Source of the DNA: Pseudomonadota bacterium
GTDB taxonomy: Bacteria > Myxococcota > Bradymonadia > UBA4248
Length of the DNA stretch: 6,111 bases
Direction: 5' to 3'
Assembly: GCA_017629415.1 (NCBI GenBank)
Contig: JAGBXG010000388.1
Span: 1 to 6,111, forward strand
Both the position numbers and the translations under genes were made by a program. A model generated the notes under the pieces. The model saw only the letters and a program-made list of their open reading frames with translations, was not told the origin of the DNA and ran no database searches. Position 1 is the first letter of the stretch. Each line of letters opens with the position of its first letter. Below, one piece after another: positions 1-5,211 of the stretch.

Positions 1-45
1 GCGATTTTCGGAAGTTAGCCGGATACTGGTTGCTGAACTTTTTGG

Positions 46-77
46 GGCGAAATGGGAACCCTGTATCCCATTCCGCC
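46..77. repeat. Imperfect hairpin in the left gene-free region
   Basis: Arms 46-57 and 66-77 are complementary apart from one mismatch (A50/C73), with an 8-nt loop. No run of T follows closely on either strand, so it is not a convincing terminator. Nothing else in bases 1-105 resembles a gene or a known signal. It could be the tail of another dispersed repeat that begins outside the window. Confidence 0.4.
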
Positions 78-105
78 TTGGGGTAAGTTTTAACACTTCG
101 CAAAA

Positions 106-234
106 GCTGACTTTTTTTCGCCTGCAAACTTGAGTTTGCTGTGATGAGCGCAGCGAATCAATCTGCCCTCTCCTGTTGGGAGAGGGCGGCCGCGATGCGG
201 CATGGAGTGAGGTCAAAGCTGACAAAGAAAGCAC
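106..234 (+). repeat. Dispersed repeat, copy A (129 bp)
   Basis: This stretch aligns along its length with the reverse complement of 5955-6106. Shared blocks in order are GCTGAC plus a T-run, CAAAC..GAGTT.GCT, TGATGAGCG.AGCGAATCA, GGGAGAG, AGTGAGGTC and GACNAAGAAAGCAC. It is about 23 bp shorter than the other copy because it lacks the left arm of that copy's 13-bp inverted repeat. It contains two perfect hairpins: CCCTCTCC/GGAGAGGG (166-173 with 179-186) and GCCGC/GCGGC around GAT (189-193 with 197-201). It has no transposase and no credible coding capacity, so it looks like a non-autonomous REP-like or MITE-like intergenic element. Confidence 0.75.
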
Positions 235-306
235 CCCATTCTGTCACGAAAAAAGGGGCTTTGACCCAAACCACACCAAAGGGGATACAATTTCGAGGAA
301 GCAAGG

Positions 307-333
307 CAAACACTCGAATTTGCTTTGATGAGC
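307..333 (+). repeat. Partial copy B of the dispersed repeat
   Basis: These 27 bases match the core of the same repeat (the reverse complement of part of 5955-6106) at 25 of 27 positions, including CAAACACTCGA and GCTTTGATGAGC. Similarity fades after base 333 and is absent before base 307. It is probably a remnant of a decayed or partly deleted element, lying 37 bp upstream of the -35 box of the regulator gene. Confidence 0.6.
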
Positions 334-369
334 ACGTGATTGACTAAAATTAAAAAATAGAAATTTAAT

Positions 370-397
370 TTGACAAAATAGGAATAATTCCTATTAT
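370..397 (+). promoter_or_regulatory. Sigma70-type promoter of the PerR-like gene
   Basis: A consensus -35 box TTGACA (370-375) is separated by 16 bp from a near-consensus -10 box TATTAT (392-397). The start codon is 27 bp downstream of the -10 box. A perfect palindrome (377-395) fills the spacer and enters the -10 box, so a bound repressor would block RNA polymerase. The boxes and spacing are seen in the sequence; transcription from here is inferred. Confidence 0.75.
377..395. promoter_or_regulatory. Perfect 9-1-9 palindrome, likely Fur-family autoregulatory operator
   Basis: AATAGGAAT and ATTCCTATT flank a single central A with no mismatches. A 9-1-9 or 7-1-7 inverted repeat with an AAT-N-ATT centre is the usual form of Fur and PerR boxes. 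The centre matches the Bacillus PerR box (TTATAATNATTATAA), but the GG/CC steps differ from it. Its place between the -35 and -10 boxes of a Fur-family gene suggests negative autoregulation. Confidence 0.75.
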
Positions 398-406
398 CAC
401 TCTCAG

Positions 407-418
407 AAAGGAGGTGAT
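407..418 (+). promoter_or_regulatory. Full-length Shine-Dalgarno of the PerR-like gene
   Basis: AAAGGAGGTGAT is complementary to essentially the whole anti-SD tail of 16S rRNA. The AGGAGG core (409-414) lies 9 nt before the ATG at 424. An in-frame TGA at 418-420 sits just upstream, so the start cannot be moved earlier. Together these fix the unusually short N-terminus of the protein. Confidence 0.9.
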
Positions 419-423
419 GAGTT

Positions 424-795
424 ATGTCACAGCATCAACAGCGTTTATTAGCCATTGTGAATTCCGTGTGTTGCCATCCGACAGCAGAAGAGATTCATGC
501 GATGGCTCGTATAGAAAGCCCGCGAATCTCGTTAGGTACGGTCTATCGAAATTTAAATGCTCTCGTTGATGCACACAAAATTCGTCGCCTCTCGATACCT
601 GGCAAACCAGACAGATTTGATAAAACCATGCCTCATGACCACTTAATCTGCACAAAATGCAATACGGTCATCGATATTGAAACCATAAGCTGTCATTGCC
701 TGAATTTACCTAAAGGTATCACCGTTCAATCTTTTGATGTGATGGCTTACGGACTCTGTTCTGATTGTCAAAATCATGTTTCAAAAGAAAATTGA
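424..795 (+). CDS. perR: PerR-like peroxide-sensing repressor, Fur family
   Basis: This 123-residue protein is a short Fur-family metalloregulator. The winged-helix DNA-binding part spans about residues 1-65, with the HPTAEEI segment and recognition helix SLGTVYRNLNAL (36-47). The dimerisation and metal part spans about 66-123. Aligned by eye to Bacillus subtilis PerR as I recall it, all five regulatory metal ligands are kept: H18, D66, H71, H73 and D84 (PerR H37, D85, H91, H93, D104). The structural zinc site C76xxC79 and C112xxC115 is also complete. Known PerR proteins sense peroxide by iron-driven oxidation of two of these histidines. The N-terminus is about 19 residues shorter than PerR and lacks most of helix 1; an upstream stop codon shows this is real. 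Rubrerythrin lies 118 bp downstream. Fur-family membership is certain; PerR function rests on the ligands and the neighbour. Confidence 0.88.
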   Translation: MSQHQQRLLAIVNSVCCHPTAEEIHAMARIESPRISLGTVYRNLNALVDAHKIRRLSIPGKPDRFDKTMPHDHLICTKCNTVIDIETISCHCLNLPKGITVQSFDVMAYGLCSDCQNHVSKEN

Positions 796-840
796 GATAT
801 TTTAAACTGGGGAATAAAGGGGTAATAAGATTTTTTTATA

Positions 841-874
841 TTAGCTTTGAATTCAGGAAGCGAAGCTAAATTTT
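841..874 (+). terminator. AT-rich hairpin with short T-run between perR and rbr
   Basis: TTAGCTTTG (841-849) pairs with CGAAGCTAA (861-869), nine pairs including one G-U, around an 11-nt loop. A short run of T (871-875) follows. It could be a weak terminator or attenuator that lowers read-through from the regulator into rubrerythrin, or structure in the rubrerythrin leader. The stem is AT-rich, so strong termination is doubtful. I could not find a convincing separate promoter for rubrerythrin in this 118-bp gap. Confidence 0.35.
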
Positions 875-913
875 TAACAACACGAAATCGATTCGACCAC
901 AGGAGAAGGAACT

Positions 914-1456
914 ATGGCAGATCTTAAAGGTACAAAAACAGAAGCTAACCTCCAGGCAGCATTTGCAGGCGAAAGCCAGGCTCGCAATAAGTACACATAC
1001 TATGCAAGCCAAGCCAAAAAAGACGGCTATGAACAAATTGCAGCTATTTTCCTTGAAACTGCTGAAAACGAAAAAGAACACGCCAAACTCTGGTTCAAAT
1101 GTCTGCATGACAACAAAATCCCCACGACAGCCGAAAATCTTTTGGATGCTGCCAATGGTGAGAACTATGAGTGGACAGATATGTATGCCACATTTGCCAA
1201 AGAAGCCCACGAAGAAGGTTTCACACGTATTGCCAAACTCTTCGAAATGGTAGCTGCCATCGAAAAAACACACGAAGACCGTTATCGTAAGCTTTTGGCC
1301 AGCGTTGAAGGTCAGCTCGTTTTCTCAAAAGATGGCGATGCCATTTGGGAATGCCGTAACTGCGGTCACATTGTGATTGGCAAAGATGCCCCCAAAGCTT
1401 GCCCCGTTTGCGCACATCCGCAGGCATTCTTCCAGATTAGAGCTGAAAACTATTAA
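914..1456 (+). CDS. rbr: Rubrerythrin (NADH peroxidase component)
   Basis: This 180-residue cytoplasmic non-haem iron protein reduces hydrogen peroxide to water in anaerobes and microaerophiles, with electrons delivered through its rubredoxin centre. Residues 1 to about 130 form a ferritin-like four-helix domain. Its diiron ligands, matched by eye to Desulfovibrio vulgaris rubrerythrin, are E20, E53, H56, E83, E86, E117 and H120. The C-terminal rubredoxin-type domain has C147xxC150 and C163xxC166, with the 12-residue gap typical of rubrerythrins. The protein is about 11 residues shorter than the D. vulgaris one, mainly between helices 2 and 3. AGGAGAAGGA (901-910) just before the ATG supports the start. 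The PerR-type repressor upstream and the terminator downstream suggest peroxide-controlled expression, alone or by read-through from perR. Confidence 0.97.
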   Translation: MADLKGTKTEANLQAAFAGESQARNKYTYYASQAKKDGYEQIAAIFLETAENEKEHAKLWFKCLHDNKIPTTAENLLDAANGENYEWTDMYATFAKEAHEEGFTRIAKLFEMVAAIEKTHEDRYRKLLASVEGQLVFSKDGDAIWECRNCGHIVIGKDAPKACPVCAHPQAFFQIRAENY

Positions 1457-1463
1457 TCCTTAA

Positions 1464-1484
1464 AATCTGGCTCAAACCCAGATT
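1464..1484 (+). repeat. Small hairpin preceding the rbr terminator
   Basis: AATCTGG (1464-1470) and CCAGATT (1478-1484) form a perfect 7-bp stem with a 7-nt loop, 8 bp after the rubrerythrin stop codon. No T-run follows it. It may protect the mRNA 3' end or be a relic of an older terminator. Confidence 0.5.
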
Positions 1485-1492
1485 CAAAACTT

Positions 1493-1526
1493 AAAAATCC
1501 CTCGAATTTTCGGGGGATTTTTTTTT
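1493..1526 (+). terminator. Intrinsic terminator of rbr
   Basis: AAATCCCTCG (1495-1504) pairs with CGGGGGATTT (1511-1520), ten pairs with one G-U, around the loop AATTTT. The second arm runs into nine consecutive T (1518-1526), and the A-rich left flank makes the structure partly bidirectional. This is a canonical rho-independent terminator 36 bp after the rubrerythrin stop. Confidence 0.92.
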
Positions 1527-1580
1527 AAGCAGCGATAACTCGTCTCAAGCTATTCTCTTTTTTCATCCATTTTTACGGGT

Positions 1581-1740
1581 GATGGGGGCAAGCCCCCCTG
1601 CGGCGCTATTGGCGCGGCGTATGGAGCCCTTTGGGCGAAATAGCCGCGCCATGCAAGGCGTATGTCGAGCCCGTAAGGGCCGGCATAGCCGCGCGCCAAT
1701 ACGCGCCTACCCCCCAAGCGGGGACACCCCGCAACGCCCC
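1581..1740. repeat. GC-rich structured island with tandem 41-bp units and nested inverted repeats
   Basis: By hand count 112 of 160 bases (70%) are G or C, well above the neighbouring DNA. Two imperfect direct units start with GGCGTATG at 1616 and 1657. Each contains a GCCC/GGGC mini-hairpin (1626-1636 and 1669-1680) and then ATAGCCGCGC (1640 and 1685). An outer stem joins 1602-1616 to 1692-1707 with one bulged base. An alternative stem joins GGCGCGGC (1611-1618) to GCCGCGCC (1643-1650). The edges carry GGGGG/CCCCC (1584-1588 with 1593-1597) and GCGGGG/CCCCGC (1719-1724 with 1728-1733). No credible gene is present. It is probably a mobile or REP-like repeat; a structured RNA is possible. Confidence 0.7.
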
Positions 1741-1799
1741 GTTTCAGCATGATTCAGACTTGTACTGATACCTCTTGGGTCGGGCAGACATTGCCTGGG

Positions 1800-2384
1800 C
1801 TATTCATTGAGCATTCTGTCGAGGTCTTTATTGGCATCATCCAAAAGATTATCAAAATAATCATCAGATGCATCATTTTTCTCAAGATTCAAGCGTCCCC
1901 GGGCAGCATCTTGAGCGTTTCCATTGTTTGAAACACCTGCATCAAATGCATAATTTTGATGATTATCAAACTCCTGATAATCCTGATAAAAAGGATTCAA
2001 ATGCTCAGAGCCTATCTCTTTATTGGAACAAAAGCCGATTTCTTCTAAAACATCTGCATCCAAAGGTTCCCAGCAATTGGATTCACAATCGGTTGGCGAC
2101 AACATCAGCAGCACACTGTAGCCGGGCACAAACATCCACCAGCCGCTTCGGCCGACATCATGGAGCCTTGCAACGAGCCAACAAATCAGCGAAATGTAAA
2201 TAACTGAAGATAATATGAAACCGATTAACGGGATGATGCTAGCCAAGATAGTTAAAAGCGTAAGCGTCATACATGCATGTGCATATTCATTCAGCGTAAC
2301 ACGTCTGCTCGCTGGGAACGTATAGTGTCTTACCAGCTTTAGACCTTTTGAGAGAGCTGCCCCAAAATCAATATCGTTGGCCAT
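1800..2384 (-). CDS. DUF805 inner-membrane protein with acidic C-terminal tail
   Basis: This 194-residue protein of unknown function carries the DUF805 hallmark RLHDVGRSGWW (73-83). It is preceded by ASRR (25-28), which fits the conserved basic motif before the first helix of the family. Hydrophobic segments lie at about 36-58, 59-72 and 82-96. After the third one, the segment SPTDCESNCWEP (96-107) resembles a degenerate family C-terminus. Residues from about 108 to 194 are an Asp/Asn/Glu-rich soluble tail ending in a probable amphipathic helix. Typical DUF805 proteins stop near 110-130 residues, so the tail is an extension. AAGGA (2391-2395) lies 6 nt upstream of the ATG. The gene is divergent from the DUF4139 gene and convergent with rubrerythrin. 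Its cellular role is not known. Confidence 0.85.
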   Translation of the reverse strand: MANDIDFGAALSKGLKLVRHYTFPASRRVTLNEYAHACMTLTLLTILASIIPLIGFILSSVIYISLICWLVARLHDVGRSGWWMFVPGYSVLLMLSPTDCESNCWEPLDADVLEEIGFCSNKEIGSEHLNPFYQDYQEFDNHQNYAFDAGVSNNGNAQDAARGRLNLEKNDASDDYFDNLLDDANKDLDRMLNE

Positions 2385-2473
2385 ATTGTTTCCTTACGTA
2401 AAAAAAAATTGATATCATGATGGCTAAAAATGAATCATGATTTTCGAGCTGGATACACCATACTCAAGATAAA

Positions 2474-2482
2474 TGATATAAT
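2474..2482 (+). promoter_or_regulatory. Extended -10 element TGATATAAT
   Basis: TG (2474-2475), one base, then a consensus TATAAT (2477-2482) matches the extended -10 promoter form, which can work with a poor -35. The hexamer 17 bp upstream is not a recognisable -35. A transcript from here towards the DUF4139 gene would have a leader of nearly 190 nt. Confidence 0.45.
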
Positions 2483-2499
2483 AACTCTTTAAATTGTCA

Positions 2500-2530
2500 T
2501 AACAGCTTTGTTTTATAATGTAACAGCTTT
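2500..2530 (+). promoter_or_regulatory. Direct repeat TAACAGCTTT flanking a TATAAT box
   Basis: TAACAGCTTT occurs at 2500-2509 and again at 2521-2530, exactly 21 bp apart, which is two helical turns. A consensus TATAAT (2514-2519) lies between the copies. A TTGTCA at 2494-2499 resembles a -35 box, but its 14-bp spacer is too short. The pair looks like a binding site for a dimeric activator or repressor at a second DUF4139 promoter. This is inference from spacing alone. Confidence 0.45.
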
Positions 2531-2570
2531 CTTAACACCCAATGTCGAATCATGGCATAATCATGGAGTA

Positions 2571-2606
2571 AAAATGCGCATAATGCCTATCAGAATGCGC
2601 CTTTTT
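2571..2606 (+). other. Leader hairpin with T-run upstream of the DUF4139 gene
   Basis: GCGCAT (2576-2581) pairs with ATGCGC (2595-2600). AAAA (2571-2574) can continue the stem with TTTT (2602-2605) after one mismatch, and five T close the element. A second dyad, TGAGTTCTAACTCA (2606-2619), follows directly. If transcription starts at the TATAAT boxes upstream, this hairpin would lie in the 5' leader, about 75 nt before the start codon. It could then act as an attenuator or as mRNA-stabilising structure. Confidence 0.4.
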
Positions 2607-2680
2607 GAGTTCTAACTCATGCATCCTTTGACCCATATCCATCCAGCGGTATCAATACTTAATCAAAAAGGATTGTCATC

Positions 2681-4906
2681 ATGTTAAAGAAAATCATTCC
2701 ATGTCTTGCAGTTTTGGGCACCTGCTGTTGTGCTTGTGAAACCCCAAAAACCGTTAATTATCCTAAGGCTCAGGAATTGCCTGTCTCGCGAGTGGTGATG
2801 TATCAAAGTGGTATCGGATATGTCGAACGCAATGCCGTTGTCGATGGCAATGAACTCGTTTTAAGAATTCGCCCCGATCAAATTAACGATATTCTCAAGT
2901 CATTGACGGTCATCGATCGCGGAGATGGTCGCCCCGTATCCATTTCTTTGCCCGTCGATAAAAATACCCTCGATACGTTGGCACAAATCCCGGAACAAGT
3001 CCAAGAAGGCGGCATTCGTTCTTTGTTGAGTGCTTTTCGCGGTGCCCACGTCAAAGTTCGTACACGCAATGGAGCTTATGAAGGCCGAATTGTCGGCATC
3101 GATGAAAAAAATCATCGACCTTGGCCACGCAGTGAATTGAGTATCGTCAACACCGAAAAAGAAGAAGACAACACCACATTGACGTTGAAAACAAGTCAGG
3201 ATGTGTTGGAAATCATTGCCCTAAAAGATATCAAATCGGTTTCACTCTATGACAAAAGCTTAGCCGACGGCCTCGATAAAAGCCTGAATATCAGCCTCAA
3301 TGACGGCAGCTGGAAACAAATCGAACTCCGAATTCAGATGGATTCTGACAAAAAACGTGAACTGGCATTGAGCTACCTCGTAGCCATGCCCACCTGGAAA
3401 CCTGCTTACCGACTTATCTTAGAAGACAATGATAGAGGCACACTTCAAGGGTGGGCTGTCGTCAGTAATGTCACCGGAGCCGACTGGAAAGATATTTCAT
3501 TTTCATTGGTTTCGGGGCAACCCATGAGCTTTACTTATGACTTATATCGCCCCCAGTTTTTAGAAAGACCCGATCTTTCCGGACTTGCTGCACAACGTGC
3601 TGTCGCGCCCAAAGTCATGGAATCCGGATACGGTGCCGTTAAACAGGCACCCCGTGCCCCCCAGGCTGAAGCCAGCGTCATGATGAATACCGCAAAACCT
3701 GCAGCTTCAGCAACAATGGCTAAAAAATCCAGATCCATGGGCGGCAGAGCCATATACGCTGATACCGCCGATATGGCCGTCATGGAGGACGCCATCGAAG
3801 CCGAAGAAGAAGCCATGGTTCAAGACTCGGCCCCCATCGAAGCCAATGAAATGATAAACAGTTTCACAGAATTGGCTTCAAAAGCTCAAATCGGTTCGTT
3901 TGATGAATATAAATTGGCCTCAAAATTGACCATCCCAGACGGCAATACTGCTCTGGTCAATCTGATTCAGGAAAATTTAACCGCCAGAGATACGCGCATG
4001 TTTACAAAGCCAAATCATATCTGGAGTTTTGATGATTTTCCTAAAAACTGGCGACAAACCCAATCTTTTCAAACCATTGAACTGAAAAATGAAGCCAATG
4101 TCGCCCTCGATTCAGGGCCTATTACCATCTATCGAGACAGCGCCGTTATCGGCGAAGGCTATCTCAGCAGAACGAATCAAGATGCCACAGCATATATCAC
4201 TTTTGCGAATGAAGGCCGTCTGGCTGTCGAACTGATCGACACAAAATCTGACACTTCCGTTAAATTAGATAGCGTTAAAAATGGACGTTGCAGCGTCATT
4301 TCAGAACGCCTGTTGACCCAAGAATTCAAATTTGAAAGTCATATTCAAAATGCAACAACCGCACTTTTGCAACTGCCCATGTTCTCTAACTGGACACCCG
4401 TCAATTTCCCCGAAAACGTCATCAAAAATGACAGCGGTTACATGATTTCAGTGCAAGTGCCGGCCAATCATTCCGCTCACTTGCCTCTGACAATGCGCCA
4501 TGAAACCCGTCACTCAAGCAGATTAAACACCGTTTCAGGCGATTGCAGTAAAGCCGTTGAAACTGCTTTGAACCAGAATTTGATTCCCGAACAAGATGTG
4601 GAACGCTTTAAAGCTTATCTGAACGATATCAAAGCCTTAGATATGAACGGTGTAAAAACACAATCTTTACAGGAACGCCGTAACGAAATTGAACGCGATC
4701 AACGCAGCCTGAGTGAAACCTTGCGCGACCTCAAAGATATCAAATCATCAGGTGCAGATTCTTTGAAATCCCAATTGATGAAACGCCAAAAAGATAACGA
4801 AAAAGCCTTAGTCGATATCACCACCGAACTCTATGCCCTGCAAGTCCAAAAAGGTGAAATCGACCTTCGCATGAAAGAATATGAAACTTTAAGTTACCAT
4901 AGATAA
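2681..4906 (+). CDS. Large exported DUF4139 protein, probable lipoprotein
   Basis: This 741-residue envelope protein belongs to the poorly understood DUF4139 family. It starts with a basic, hydrophobic, Cys-rich signal (residues 1-19). C15, C16, C17 and C19 are candidate lipidation sites, but none sits in a perfect lipobox. The N-terminal region (about 35-95) has the family pattern YQSGIGYVER and NDILKSLTVID. The core carries PTWKPAYRL (around W239), SLVSGQP (275-281) and DLYRP (287-291), which are characteristic of the family. Residues about 300-395 form an Ala/Met/Glu-rich, low-complexity insert that is probably disordered. The beta-rich region resumes at about 410-620, and about 648-738 is a charged helix likely to form a coiled coil. 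AAAAAGGA (2665-2672) lies 8 nt before the ATG. Two TATAAT boxes lie upstream. No enzyme motif is visible, and the function is unknown. Confidence 0.88.
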   Translation: MLKKIIPCLAVLGTCCCACETPKTVNYPKAQELPVSRVVMYQSGIGYVERNAVVDGNELVLRIRPDQINDILKSLTVIDRGDGRPVSISLPVDKNTLDTLAQIPEQVQEGGIRSLLSAFRGAHVKVRTRNGAYEGRIVGIDEKNHRPWPRSELSIVNTEKEEDNTTLTLKTSQDVLEIIALKDIKSVSLYDKSLADGLDKSLNISLNDGSWKQIELRIQMDSDKKRELALSYLVAMPTWKPAYRLILEDNDRGTLQGWAVVSNVTGADWKDISFSLVSGQPMSFTYDLYRPQFLERPDLSGLAAQRAVAPKVMESGYGAVKQAPRAPQAEASVMMNTAKPAASATMAKKSRSMGGRAIYADTADMAVMEDAIEAEEEAMVQDSAPIEANEMINSFTELASKAQIGSFDEYKLASKLTIPDGNTALVNLIQENLTARDTRMFTKPNHIWSFDDFPKNWRQTQSFQTIELKNEANVALDSGPITIYRDSAVIGEGYLSRTNQDATAYITFANEGRLAVELIDTKSDTSVKLDSVKNGRCSVISERLLTQEFKFESHIQNATTALLQLPMFSNWTPVNFPENVIKNDSGYMISVQVPANHSAHLPLTMRHETRHSSRLNTVSGDCSKAVETALNQNLIPEQDVERFKAYLNDIKALDMNGVKTQSLQERRNEIERDQRSLSETLRDLKDIKSSGADSLKSQLMKRQKDNEKALVDITTELYALQVQKGEIDLRMKEYETLSYHR

Positions 4907-4916
4907 TCCTTGTCTT

Positions 4917-4953
4917 GGAGCTCGGCCCCCAAACTACGCCCAGGCTGAGCTCC
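4917..4953 (+). terminator. Stable hairpin after the DUF4139 gene, without T-run
   Basis: GGAGCTCGG (4917-4925) pairs with CTGAGCTCC (4945-4953), nine pairs including one G-U, around a 19-nt loop. It lies 10 bp after the stop codon, where a terminator is expected, but no run of T follows. It may be a 3' mRNA-stabilising structure or a factor-assisted stop. Confidence 0.4.
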
Positions 4954-5056
4954 CTGGAACTCACAAATAGAGACTTACGGTTTTTTGTCGTCTGACAGGT
5001 ACTCAACGCTAACATTTAAAAACGAAATAAAACCCTGTCTCACATTCTAATTGATT

Positions 5057-5087
5057 GTCGCATATCACTGCAGCAGTGATTTGCGAC
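5057..5087. repeat. Strong inverted repeat, 14-bp arms with 3-nt loop
   Basis: GTCGCA-T-ATCACTG (5057-5070) and CAGTGAT-T-TGCGAC (5074-5087) are complementary except for one T-T mismatch, leaving the loop CAG. No T-run follows on either strand, so it is not a canonical terminator. A weaker dyad, TTCGC/GCGAA (5088-5107), is next to it. Apart from the hairpin at 4917-4953, the rest of 4907-5211 shows no gene. It may be a short palindromic repeat or a regulatory structure. Confidence 0.6.
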
Positions 5088-5211
5088 TTCGCATACGCTC
5101 CGGCGAATAAGTACAGCCTTTGCATGCTTGATTCCTCACTGGATAAGAAGTGTGTTCTGTGTCATAATCTGCTGAGGTATTTGTGTTTTGTGATGTGTGG
5201 ATTATAAAATA

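Noticed and set aside
141..347. 68-codon ORF in the left intergenic region
   Set aside because: It overlaps repeat copy A and fragment B, has no SD, and its residues reflect repeat hairpins rather than a protein family.
422..655. Minus-strand ORF opposite perR, and similar ones opposite rbr (866-1273, 1221-1427)
   Set aside because: They lie antisense to confidently identified genes and lack start signals or family similarity.
1550..1750. 66-codon minus-strand ORF across the GC-rich island
   Set aside because: It arises from the inverted and direct repeats, has Gly/Pro/Arg-rich nonsense composition and no good ribosome binding site.
1749..2203. Plus-strand ORFs opposite the DUF805 gene
   Set aside because: They are antisense to a gene with a clear family signature and SD, and they show no recognisable domain.
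2574..2602. A dif-like XerC/XerD site (TGCGCATAATG resembles the E. coli dif left arm)
   Set aside because: The right half lacks the conserved TTATGTTAAAT-like XerD arm, and the segment is better explained as a GCGCAT/ATGCGC hairpin.
3535..3816. 93-codon minus-strand ORF inside the DUF4139 gene
   Set aside because: It is a shadow of the Ala/Met-rich low-complexity stretch, with hydrophobic composition caused by reversed Ala and Met codons.
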